Assembly: GCA_023430825.1 (NCBI GenBank) | Contig: JAEYYL010000111.1 | Span: forward strand, 1-15,233 | Length of the DNA: 15,233 nt | From: Verrucomicrobiota bacterium | GTDB taxonomy: Bacteria > Verrucomicrobiota > Verrucomicrobiia > Opitutales > Opitutaceae | Reading direction: 5' to 3' | Shown here: positions 7,982 through 14,869 of the stretch, piece by piece | Layout of the letters: each line of letters opens with the position of its first letter | Numbering within the stretch: position 1 is the stretch's first letter | The notes under the pieces: generated by a model | What the model saw: only the letters and a program-made list of their open reading frames with translations | What the model was told of the DNA's origin: nothing | The model's database searches: none | Translations under genes and position numbers: made by a program

Positions 7982-8793
7982 CGACCACCACGCGCCTCTC
8001 ACTCGGCCCATTTGAACTCGCCGTTCATCGCAGCAATGGCACCGGCGCTTCCGTGGTTCTCCTTCATGGCAACTCCTGCTCGTCACGCGCCTTCTCCCGC
8101 CAGCTCTCCGGCCCACTCGGCCGGCAATTTTCACTCGCCGCCCTCGATCTCCCCGGCCACGGCGAATCGTCCGACGCCCTCGCCTATTCGCTCCCGATCT
8201 ACGCCAAAGCTCTCGTCGACACCGTTCACCACCTCGCCCTTTCGAACGCCGTCTTTGTCGGCTGGAGCCTCGGCGGACACGTGCTGCTCGAAGCTGCCGC
8301 CGACCTCCCCCGCGCCGCCGGCGTTATGATCGTTGCGACTCCACCACTCGGCAAACCACCGGATTTCGCCGCCGCCTTTCGTCCACATCCGGCCGGAGCA
8401 CTGCTCTTCCGCCCGGAGTTCACCACCGCGGATTGCGCCGAGTTCGCCGCGGTCGCCTTCGGCCCCGGCGCCGGCCAGCAACTTGAACTCGTCGACGATC
8501 TCCGCCGCGCCGACGGCCGTGCCCGCACCGGGCTCGGCGCCAGCATTCCATCCGGGGACTATCGCGACGAACTCGCGGCGGTTCATCATCTGCGTTGTCC
8601 GCTGGCGATCGTTCTCGGGGAGCACGATCCGCTCATCCAGCCCAGCTATTTCGCACGTCTCCAGGCACCGACGCTCTGGCGTGGCTCCGTGCAGACAATC
8701 CCCGCCGCCGGCCATGCACCACACTGGCAAAATCCCCAGGCATTCGATGCGCTCCTCGCGGCGTTCGTCGCCGACTGCAGCCAGCCGACCTGA
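7978..8793 (+). CDS. Alpha/beta-fold hydrolase
   Basis: This 271-residue cytoplasmic hydrolase of the AB_hydrolase family shows all expected marks. They are the oxyanion strand VVLLHGNSCSS (26-36), DLPGHGESS (57-65), the nucleophile elbow GWSLGG (95-100, Ser97), acid Asp217 in GEHDPLI, and catalytic His246 in AGHAPHW. The substrate cannot be told from sequence; esters, lactones or C-C bonds are all possible for this fold. The gene overlaps the luxR-type regulator by 4 nt (ATGA), and GGGAG at 7964-7968 gives one of the few clear ribosome binding sites in the window. A regulator and hydrolase so tightly coupled suggest that the enzyme makes or destroys the signal sensed, or belongs to the regulated pathway. 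That is inference. Confidence 0.92.
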   Translation: MTTTTRLSLGPFELAVHRSNGTGASVVLLHGNSCSSRAFSRQLSGPLGRQFSLAALDLPGHGESSDALAYSLPIYAKALVDTVHHLALSNAVFVGWSLGGHVLLEAAADLPRAAGVMIVATPPLGKPPDFAAAFRPHPAGALLFRPEFTTADCAEFAAVAFGPGAGQQLELVDDLRRADGRARTGLGASIPSGDYRDELAAVHHLRCPLAIVLGEHDPLIQPSYFARLQAPTLWRGSVQTIPAAGHAPHWQNPQAFDALLAAFVADCSQPT

Positions 8794-8887
8794 GTTTTCG
8801 CTCGCATGCTTTCATTTTAAGAATCCCAAACACCCGCACGCCGATTTCCTCTCGCGCGTCGCCGGAAAAATTCTCTCTCTTCGGCGC

Positions 8888-9931
8888 ATGACTTTTGTCC
8901 GCCGCTGCGCCCTCGCCGCCCTCCTGAGTTTCGCCGTTTTCGCGCCTTCGCCTGTTCACGCCGCCGCTGCTAAAAAATCCGCGACCGCCGAAACCGCTGC
9001 TTACAAAGGCGCCGTCATCATGGACGCCGCCACGGGCAATGTCCTTTTCCAGGATCACCAGGCCGATCCGAGCCCGCCCGCGAGCATGACGAAACTCATG
9101 ACGTTTCTCGTGCTCCACGACAAACTCCAGTCCGGCGCGCTCACGCTCGATACGCCCGTCATCGTCACCGCCGCCGATTCGCGCATCGGCGGCACGCAGG
9201 TCTGGTTGAAGGAAAAGGAGGAGTTCACCGTCGAAGAATTACTCTTCGCGATGATGATCCAGTCTGCCAACGACGCCGCGCACGCCCTCGCACGCACCGC
9301 CGCCGGCTCCGTGCCCGCCTTCGTCGAACTCATGAACGCGAAAGCCCGCGAACTCGGCATGACCGCCACCACCTTCCGCACCCCGCACGGCCTCCCGCCC
9401 TCGAATCGCGTCCTTGCCGACGGCGATCTCACCACCCCGCACGACTTCGCGCTCCTTTCACGCGAACTCCTCCTGAAGACCGACGTCCTTCGCTACACGT
9501 CCATCAAGACGCGCGAATTCGGCGCCAGCCAGCGCGAGAAGGTCGTCGTCATGAACAACCACAATCACCTCCTCGGCAAAATCGCCGGCGTCGACGGCCT
9601 GAAAACCGGCTTCACCAACGGCGCCGGCTTCTGCCTCGCCGCCACCGCCGAGCGCAACGGCCGCCGCATCATCGTCGTCACCATGGGCAGCCCCGATCGC
9701 AAACTCCGCGACATCAAGGTCGCTGAACTCCTCGAACGCGGCTTCTCCGCCCTCCCCGCCGACAGCCCCGCGTTCAAATCCGCCGCCTCCGCCCGGCCTC
9801 CGGTCACGCCGGCCAGCGCCGACTCCTCCCCGATCTCGCACGCCCCCGTCGTCGGAACACCCAGCCCGGCCGCGCCACCGGCCGACGACGCCCCCGTGAT
9901 CAAGTTCTCCGTTCCGCGGCAGAAAAAATAG
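8888..9931 (+). CDS. D-alanyl-D-alanine carboxypeptidase (peptidase S11)
   Basis: This is a low-molecular-weight penicillin-binding protein, 347 residues, that trims the terminal D-Ala from peptidoglycan stem peptides in the periplasm. It has a signal peptide (1-25, ending VHA). The three active-site motifs are SMTK (Ser66, Lys69), SAN (126-128) and KTG (239-241), with TTFRTPHGLP (161-170) and MNNHNHLL also typical of the family. After the catalytic domain there is a Pro/Ala/Ser-rich tail (about 290-335) and a short end VIKFSVPRQKK. The usual PBP5 C-terminal beta domain and membrane-anchoring amphipathic helix are not recognisable, so attachment is unclear. The start ATG at 8888 begins the signal peptide exactly. 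It is 94 nt after the hydrolase and may have its own promoter. It cannot be assigned to dacA, dacC or dacD specifically. Confidence 0.93.
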   Translation: MTFVRRCALAALLSFAVFAPSPVHAAAAKKSATAETAAYKGAVIMDAATGNVLFQDHQADPSPPASMTKLMTFLVLHDKLQSGALTLDTPVIVTAADSRIGGTQVWLKEKEEFTVEELLFAMMIQSANDAAHALARTAAGSVPAFVELMNAKARELGMTATTFRTPHGLPPSNRVLADGDLTTPHDFALLSRELLLKTDVLRYTSIKTREFGASQREKVVVMNNHNHLLGKIAGVDGLKTGFTNGAGFCLAATAERNGRRIIVVTMGSPDRKLRDIKVAELLERGFSALPADSPAFKSAASARPPVTPASADSSPISHAPVVGTPSPAAPPADDAPVIKFSVPRQKK

Positions 9932-9951
9932 TCGCGCCAACGCGCCCGCCG

Positions 9952-9965
9952 CCGGCCCCCGCCGG
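9952..9965. terminator. Weak hairpin between convergent genes
   Basis: CCGGC-cccc-GCCGG forms a short GC stem in the 36-bp gap between the carboxypeptidase stop and the AraC-type regulator stop. There is no T-run on either side, so it would at best be a weak, bidirectional transcription barrier. Confidence 0.25.
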
Positions 9966-9967
9966 GT

Positions 9968-10834
9968 TCACCGCAGATCGCTCGGCCGCTCGTCGAACTG
10001 CGCCCGAAACACCCGGTTGAACTGCGACAGCGACTGAAACCCGCACGCGTGCGCGATCTCCTCGATCGGCCGGCCCGTCTCGCGAATCAGCGCCCGCGCC
10101 CGCTCCGCCCGGAAGCGCGCCACGTATTCGATCAGCCGCAGCCCCGTCGCGTGGTGAAACGTCCGGCTCAAATGCCCTTCGCTCACCCCGAGCCGCTGCG
10201 CGATGTCCGGCACGCTCACCGGCTGCGCAAACTCCGCATGCACCAGCCGGCACGCCTGCTCGACGATCGCCGGCATCCCTTCTCCCGGCGTCAACCACCG
10301 CTCCGTCAACTTCGCCGTCAGATGCTCCACCGCGAGCTGCAACACGTTCACTAGCGCGGCCTGTCGCTCGCGCGAAATCACCGGCGCCGCCCGCATGAGT
10401 TCCTCCAACTCGCCGGCTGAAATCCCCACGCCCGCGCGGCTCAACAAATGCCGCGCGCGATTCACCTGCGCCCGCTCCACCGGCTCGGAAAAATACCCGC
10501 CGATCGCGAGATAACCGACCGTCTGCCCCGCCGTGCGGATCGGCACCGCCGCCGCCATCAACCCCGCCTCGTCCTCCCGCGTCGCCGGCTGCAACACCGC
10601 CGCCTCGAGCAATTTCTGCTGAAACCGCCTCCGCAGCACGCGCCCCTCCGACGTTTCCTCCAGCCGCGCGCCCAACGCGCCGCCGCCACGCCACTCGTCC
10701 ACCGTTTCCGCCCCGAGCGCCGCCACATACGTCGCCATCACGCCGGTCGCTCCGCGAAAATCCTCGAGAAATTTCCGCAGCTCCGCGCTTTCCCGAATCC
10801 GTTCACCGAGCGCCTGTCGAATCACCCTGGGCAT
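9968..10834 (-). CDS. AraC-family regulator with PocR-like sensory domain
   Basis: This is a 288-residue transcriptional regulator. The C-terminal 100 residues are a classic AraC double helix-turn-helix: VSVPDIAQRLGVSEGHLSRTF (206-226), then RPIEEIAHACGFQSLSQFNRVFRAQF (255-280). The N-terminal half starts with a helix ESAELRKFLEDF, followed by FRGATGV. It later shows AAAVPIRTAGQTVGYLAIGGYF (94-115), the pattern of PocR-type sensory domains that bind small hydrophobic or metabolite ligands. I chose the ATG at 10834, which has GGGG nine bases upstream. ATGs at 10852 and 10903 are possible longer starts, but the last would overlap the palindrome at 10903-10920. It is divergent from the DUF4914 gene and probably regulates it, itself, or both. 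Confidence 0.88.
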   Translation of the reverse strand: MPRVIRQALGERIRESAELRKFLEDFRGATGVMATYVAALGAETVDEWRGGGALGARLEETSEGRVLRRRFQQKLLEAAVLQPATREDEAGLMAAAVPIRTAGQTVGYLAIGGYFSEPVERAQVNRARHLLSRAGVGISAGELEELMRAAPVISRERQAALVNVLQLAVEHLTAKLTERWLTPGEGMPAIVEQACRLVHAEFAQPVSVPDIAQRLGVSEGHLSRTFHHATGLRLIEYVARFRAERARALIRETGRPIEEIAHACGFQSLSQFNRVFRAQFDERPSDLR

Positions 10835-10902
10835 GTTGTTTCGCCCCAGCATACCGCACCGTGCCCCGCTGTCGCGCTGCAACTCTTGGCCTAGCCTATG
10901 CA

Positions 10903-10920
10903 TTTTCTGATCTCAGAAAA
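10903..10920. promoter_or_regulatory. Operator-like palindrome between araC-type and DUF4914 genes
   Basis: TTTTCTGATCTCAGAAAA is a perfect 8-2-8 inverted repeat, AT-rich against a GC-rich background. It lies in the 180-bp gap between the divergent starts at 10834 and 11015. The symmetry suggests a binding site for a dimeric regulator. AraC-type proteins more often use direct repeats, so another regulator is possible. Confidence 0.55.
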
Positions 10921-10921
10921 C

Positions 10922-10958
10922 GCGCATCCTTGGACACCCGATGCGCAGCAACCTGCGC
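10922..10958 (+). promoter_or_regulatory. Two overlapping inverted repeats upstream of the DUF4914 gene
   Basis: GCGCATC (10922-10928) pairs with GATGCGC (10940-10946) across 11 nt, and GCGCAG (10943-10948) pairs with CTGCGC (10953-10958) across 4 nt. The two stems share 10943-10946, so they cannot form together. If transcribed they would be alternative leader structures. A TATCAT at 10969-10974 could be a -10 box, but no matching -35 is seen, and transcription from it would begin after these stems. Confidence 0.3.
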
Positions 10959-11014
10959 GGTTTTCCGCTATCATCCGACGATCACCCATCACTCCACCGC
11001 GAAAAAATCCGCCC

Positions 11015-12931
11015 ATGACCACTGCCATCGCTCCCCACGCCACCGCCAAGCCACTGCCCTTCGCGCTGCCGCCTGAAGCCGCCGCCGTCCTCGCCGCGTG
11101 CCCCGAATTCGTCATCGCCCACGATGTCGCCGACCTCGTCGCCCTCTCCACCCGCGACGCCGTCCACGGTTGGCACACCGTCTCCTACGACGTGCCCGGC
11201 CGCGGCGTCGTCGACGAAGCTCGGGTCTGTCGCGTGCGCAACGGCATCGCGGCGAACTACCTCGATCCTTACATGCGCCGCCGCGACCCGGATTGCATGG
11301 TCATCGGCGATTCCCGGCCGACCGACAAGCCCACCTACCGCGAACGTTTCGGCACCGATTTCACCGCCGTGCGCGAAGAAACCCTCGCGTGGCTCAAAAC
11401 TCAGCCGCTCGCCGTCTTCCCGTTCATCGCCGGCATGCCCGGCAAGGGCATCCACGCCGTCGTGATCGCGCCGAGCAACGCCGGCTTCTTCGCCCTCGGC
11501 CTCGCCCTGCTGCAGGGCATTCTTTCGCCCGACGAGGTTCCCGCCGACTTCAAGCCGCGCGCCGTCGTCTATGTCGCGCCGCCGTTCCGCCACACGCATT
11601 TCGAGGGCAAGCAGATCGTCGTTCACAACCGCCTCGACCAGATCCACGAGCTCTTCAGCTACAATCTCTACCCCGGCCCCAGCGCCAAGAAGGGCATCTA
11701 CGGCATGCTGCTCAATCTCGGCGAAGAGGAAAACTGGACCACCATCCACTGCTCCACCGTCCAGGTCATCACCCCTTATCACAACAAGCTCGTCATCTCC
11801 CACGAGGGCGCGAGCGGCGGCGGCAAGAGCGAGATGCTCGAACAGGTCCACCGCCAGCCCGATGGCAGCCTGTTGCTCGGTCGCAATCTCCTCACCGGCG
11901 ACGAACGCCTGCTCACGCTGCCCCGCGGCTGCGACCTTCGCCCCGTCACCGACGACATGGCGCTCTGCCATCCCACGCTCGAAAAAGGCCGCGGTAAACT
12001 CACCGTGCTCGACGCCGAAGACGCCTGGTTCGTCCGCGTCAACCACATCAACCGCTACGGGATCGATCCCCATCTCGAAGAACTCACGATCAACCCGAAG
12101 GAGCCGCTCCTTTTCCTCAACATCGAGGCCCAGCCCGGCGCCACCGCGTTGATTTGGGAGCACATCGAGGACTCCCCCGGCAAACCGTGCCCCAACCCGC
12201 GCGTCGTCATCCCGCGCAACCTCGTTCCGGGCATCACCACCGGGCCGGTCGATGTCGATATCCGCAGCTTCGGTGTCCGCACCCCGCCGTGCACCCGCGA
12301 GCACCCAACCTACGGCATCATCGGCATCTTCCACGTGCTGCCGCCCGCGCTCGCTTGGCTCTGGCGCCTCGTCGCCCCGCGCGGCCACGCCAATCCCAGC
12401 ATCGTTTCCTCCGAGGGCATGTCGTCCGAGGGCGTCGGCTCCTACTGGCCGTTCGCCACCGGCCGCCGCGTCGATCAGGCCAACATCCTGCTCAACCAGA
12501 TCATCGAGCGCCCCGAGGTCCGCTACATCCTCGTGCCCAACCAGAACATCGGCGCCTGGTCCGTCGGCTTCATGCCGCAATGGATCGCCCGCGAATACCT
12601 CGCCCGCCGCGGCAGCGCTCGCTTCAACGCCGAGGAGGTCAAGCCGTCCCGCTCCCCGCTGCTCGGCTACACGCCGCGCAAGATCGTCGTCGAAGGCCGC
12701 ACCATCGGCTCCTGGTTCTTCGAGGTCGACCAGCAGCCCGAGGTCGGCGAAGCCGCCTACGATCAGGGCGCGGAGATCCTCTCCGAGTTCTTCCAGCGCG
12801 AACTCGCCAACTTCCTCCACCCGGAACTCCTCCCGCTCGGCCGCCGGATCATCGACTGCTGCCTCACCGGCGGCACGCTCGAGGACTACGAGAAACTCAT
12901 CGATCACGAAACCATCGTCCGCGAAGAGTAA
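11015..12931 (+). CDS. DUF4914 family protein with HprK/PEPCK-like P-loop
   Basis: This 638-residue cytoplasmic protein I recognise as DUF4914, a conserved family of unknown function. Typical family stretches are YMRRRDPDCMVIGD, VYVAPPFRHTHFEGKQ, SYNLYPGPSAKKG, CTREHPTYGIIG and HVLPPALAWLWRLVAPRGHA (440-459). A Walker A motif GASGGGKS (265-272, Lys271) is followed by Glu273. About 40 residues later comes VTDDMAL (Asp313-Asp314). In HPr kinase/phosphorylase the equivalent pair is GxSGxGKSE and ADD, so I infer a P-loop phosphotransfer or nucleotide-binding enzyme of that superfamily. It lacks the PEPCK active-site signature, so it should not be called PckG. The start ATG at 11015 has no Shine-Dalgarno; an upstream in-frame start is unlikely because it would run through the palindromes. 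The kinase-like gene follows after 47 nt. Confidence 0.82.
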   Translation: MTTAIAPHATAKPLPFALPPEAAAVLAACPEFVIAHDVADLVALSTRDAVHGWHTVSYDVPGRGVVDEARVCRVRNGIAANYLDPYMRRRDPDCMVIGDSRPTDKPTYRERFGTDFTAVREETLAWLKTQPLAVFPFIAGMPGKGIHAVVIAPSNAGFFALGLALLQGILSPDEVPADFKPRAVVYVAPPFRHTHFEGKQIVVHNRLDQIHELFSYNLYPGPSAKKGIYGMLLNLGEEENWTTIHCSTVQVITPYHNKLVISHEGASGGGKSEMLEQVHRQPDGSLLLGRNLLTGDERLLTLPRGCDLRPVTDDMALCHPTLEKGRGKLTVLDAEDAWFVRVNHINRYGIDPHLEELTINPKEPLLFLNIEAQPGATALIWEHIEDSPGKPCPNPRVVIPRNLVPGITTGPVDVDIRSFGVRTPPCTREHPTYGIIGIFHVLPPALAWLWRLVAPRGHANPSIVSSEGMSSEGVGSYWPFATGRRVDQANILLNQIIERPEVRYILVPNQNIGAWSVGFMPQWIAREYLARRGSARFNAEEVKPSRSPLLGYTPRKIVVEGRTIGSWFFEVDQQPEVGEAAYDQGAEILSEFFQRELANFLHPELLPLGRRIIDCCLTGGTLEDYEKLIDHETIVREE

Positions 12932-12978
12932 GCTCGAAGGTAGGGCACTCCGACCCGCCCCCGAAAGCCACCAGCCGA

Positions 12979-13866
12979 ATGGAACACTACCGCCTCGCGA
13001 TCCATCACGGCCGCCGGCCCACCTTCGACGAAGCGCCCGCCGCCCACCGGAGGCGGGCCTTCGGCGTCGACTACCTCGTCATCCGCGGCTTGCAGGGCGG
13101 CGAATTCTACTTCACCCGCACCGGTTGGGCGCTCGCACCTTCACTGCTGCCCCGCGTCTGGTTCGACCACGACCGCTTCCGGCGTATCGGAAAAACCCTC
13201 ACCAAGGCGACCGGCTCCGTTTACCTGATGCCGGTCCCCCACCCCGTCCGCGGCTCCCTCGGCGTCGTGGTGAAATTCTGCCGCTTCGCCCAGGACGTCG
13301 GTTGCACCCAGCTCGAGCCCGGCCTCCTCCCTTCGCCCGTCGCCGCCCTCGTCACCGGCGCCGAATTCTCCGGCCCGTTCGAGGAATTCGGCCACCTCGC
13401 GCGCCTTCGCGCCCACCGCATGCCGGACGGCGACCGCTTCCGCACCAAAATCCCCCTCGGCATCTACTGTCCGCCCACCCACTACGCCCCCTGGCAACTC
13501 GGCCGCGACGAGTCCCGCTACTGGCGCTATGACTCCGCCCTCGCTTCCGGACAGGAAGCGACGCCCGCGAACCGCCGCATCGTCCACCATTGGGACCGGA
13601 TCTACATCCTGCTCTACCAGTGGATCGAGGGCGTCGATCTCGAGGAAGCAGGGATCAACAACCTCCTCCCCGACGACGAGGTGCGCGCACTCACTCTCCA
13701 GATCGGGCACGATCTCTTTGCCGCCGGCTACGCCGTCTTCGATCACAAGGCCCGCCACGTCATCGTCCGCCCCGACCCCGACACCGGCCGGCTCCTCCGG
13801 CGCCAGGGCCGGATCGTGTATTCAATTATCGATTACGAATTGCTCGCCCCTGTCGCCGGCGGTTGA
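12979..13866 (+). CDS. Unrecognised protein, possible divergent kinase-like fold
   Basis: I do not recognise this 295-residue soluble protein by family. Its motif order resembles protein-kinase-like folds. VVVKF (96-100) could hold the ATP-binding Lys99, and FEEFGHLARLR (134-144) could supply the helix-C Glu. ILLYQWIEGVDLEEA (210-224) looks like a hinge. DHKARH (255-260) resembles the catalytic loop DxKxxN with His in place of Asn, and IIDYELL (283-289) resembles the metal-binding DFG strand with DYE. The N-terminal 95 residues lack a clear glycine-rich loop. It may be an atypical kinase, a pseudokinase, or a look-alike. The start ATG at 12979 is 47 nt after the DUF4914 stop, with no Shine-Dalgarno, so it is probably co-transcribed and functionally tied to DUF4914. 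Confidence 0.75.
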   Translation: MEHYRLAIHHGRRPTFDEAPAAHRRRAFGVDYLVIRGLQGGEFYFTRTGWALAPSLLPRVWFDHDRFRRIGKTLTKATGSVYLMPVPHPVRGSLGVVVKFCRFAQDVGCTQLEPGLLPSPVAALVTGAEFSGPFEEFGHLARLRAHRMPDGDRFRTKIPLGIYCPPTHYAPWQLGRDESRYWRYDSALASGQEATPANRRIVHHWDRIYILLYQWIEGVDLEEAGINNLLPDDEVRALTLQIGHDLFAAGYAVFDHKARHVIVRPDPDTGRLLRRQGRIVYSIIDYELLAPVAGG

Positions 13867-13880
13867 GCCGCCCCGCGCGG

Positions 13881-14600
13881 TCAATGCCCCACCGCGATCA
13901 CCACCACGCCCAGCACGCAAAACAGCGTGCCGATCGTCCCCGCCTCGCGCCGCTCGAAATGCCGCACCTTGAAACGGTCCAGCCCCGCCAGCGCGAGCCA
14001 CGTCACCAGCGTCATCCCCGCCAGCGCCGCCACCGCCAGGATGCCGCTCAACACGAAAAACCCCGTCCACCCGAACTGCACCCCCGACAGGTAAACCGGC
14101 AGAAACGCCTCGCACGGCGACAGCGTGAGCATCAGGAAAAGCCCGCCGATCGCCGCGAAATCCCCGCGCCGCTTCGACACCAGTTCGCTATCCTGCAGCT
14201 CGTGCTCCCAATGACTGTGCTCCGTCTCGTGCCCGCACGCCTCGCTCGCATGATGATGACCGCCCGGAATCGGGTGATGGCAGATTCCCTTCCCGCGCAA
14301 CTGCCGCCAAAGATAGTAAAGCCCCACGCCGATCAGCACCGCTCCCGCGATCAGCGGAAACGCCTCGCCGATCTCGTGATCGATCTGAAACCCGAACCAC
14401 GCGATCGCCAGCCCGATTAAACTCGTCAGCGCCACGTGCCCCAGCCCCGCGAACGCCGTCACGCCGAGCGTCTTCGCCCGCGACCATTGCCGCGCCCGCG
14501 CCACCAGCACGAACGGCAGCCAGTGCGTCGGCATCGCCGCGTGGAAAAACGCCACCGTAAATCCGGTGATGGCGATCGTGGTCAAAGCGGCGGAGTTCAT
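13881..14600 (-). CDS. Six-helix membrane protein with His-rich loop, putative metal transporter
   Basis: This 239-residue inner-membrane protein has about six helices: 4-22, 42-70, 79-97, 147-170, 176-205 and 219-238. The first half has HAAMPTHW (20-27) and GLGHVALTSLIGL, and the second half has LSPCEAFLPVYL. This pseudo-symmetric plan resembles the NicO/UreH/RcnA and related small transporter groups, in which His/Asp/Pro residues in helix 1 bind metal. Between helices 3 and 4 a cytoplasmic or periplasmic loop carries CHHPIPGGHHHASEACGHE and further His residues, strongly suggesting binding of Ni, Co, Zn or a similar cation. The metal and the direction of transport cannot be told. The start ATG at 14600 puts the first helix at the N-terminus. 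It is convergent with the kinase-like gene (14 bp gap) and divergent from hemF. Confidence 0.78.
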   Translation of the reverse strand: MNSAALTTIAITGFTVAFFHAAMPTHWLPFVLVARARQWSRAKTLGVTAFAGLGHVALTSLIGLAIAWFGFQIDHEIGEAFPLIAGAVLIGVGLYYLWRQLRGKGICHHPIPGGHHHASEACGHETEHSHWEHELQDSELVSKRRGDFAAIGGLFLMLTLSPCEAFLPVYLSGVQFGWTGFFVLSGILAVAALAGMTLVTWLALAGLDRFKVRHFERREAGTIGTLFCVLGVVVIAVGH

Positions 14601-14867
14601 GGTGAAGCAGCGAAACGCAGAATGAAGCCAGCAAGCGCGCCAGCCTGTCCAACGCGAACTCTAGCAAACTCGTCAACCACCCTCCCCGCGCGCGTGTCGC
14701 TCCTCTCTGCTCACCTCCCGCACATTGTCATATAATGTATGACATTCTCTGGCGCCGCTCCCGCCATCCAGCCGGCGCTGGCGTCTCAAAATCGTTCTCG
14801 TTCTCATCTCCGTTCTCGTTCTCCTTCCAAAACCGCGAGAACGATTACGAGAAAGAGAACGAGAACG
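14601..14867. other. Divergent regulatory gap between membrane protein and hemF
   Basis: These 267 bp have no credible gene. They contain the palindrome over TATAAT (14726-14744) and the long GTTCTC hairpin (14791-14869), listed separately. Between 14601 and 14700 I see nothing recognisable. Confidence 0.6.
14726..14744 (+). promoter_or_regulatory. Palindromic operator over a TATAAT -10 box, upstream of hemF
   Basis: TGTCATATAATGTATGACA is a perfect 7-5-7 inverted repeat, strikingly AT-rich for this region. It contains an exact TATAAT (14731-14736) on the hemF strand. No good -35 lies 16-18 nt upstream, so an activator or a non-canonical sigma factor may be needed. A repressor bound here would cover the -10 box. 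The site is 124 nt before the hemF start. Confidence 0.55.
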
Positions 14868-14869
14868 AT
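14791..14869 (+). repeat. Long imperfect hairpin of GTTCTC/GAGAAC repeats at the hemF start
   Basis: The left arm (14791-14823) is built of CGTTCT-type hexamers, the loop is 13 nt (14824-14836), and the right arm (14837-14869) is the near reverse complement. The outer 15 bp pair perfectly (ATCGTTCTCGTTCTC with GAGAACGAGAACGAT); the inner part has several mismatches and then pairs again over eight bases (CGTTCTC). The right arm ends inside the hemF ATG (14868-14870), so in mRNA the start codon and its purine-rich upstream region would lie in the stem. Confidence 0.85.

Noticed and set aside
10982..12907. Long 641-codon open frame on the minus strand opposite the DUF4914 gene
   Set aside because: It is an antisense shadow: a monotonous Asp/Glu/Gly/Ala/Val composition caused by GC-rich codon use on the other strand, with no recognisable domain.
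11015..12931. Annotation as GTP-dependent PEP carboxykinase (pckG)
   Set aside because: Length is similar and there is a P-loop, but the PEPCK kinase signature around ACGKTN is absent. The conserved stretches match DUF4914 instead.
12932..12978. Possible remnant of a dispersed repeat between the DUF4914 and kinase-like genes
   Set aside because: The 47 nt contain GGTAGGGC and a C-rich run but no clear dyad, and no second copy is visible in the window.
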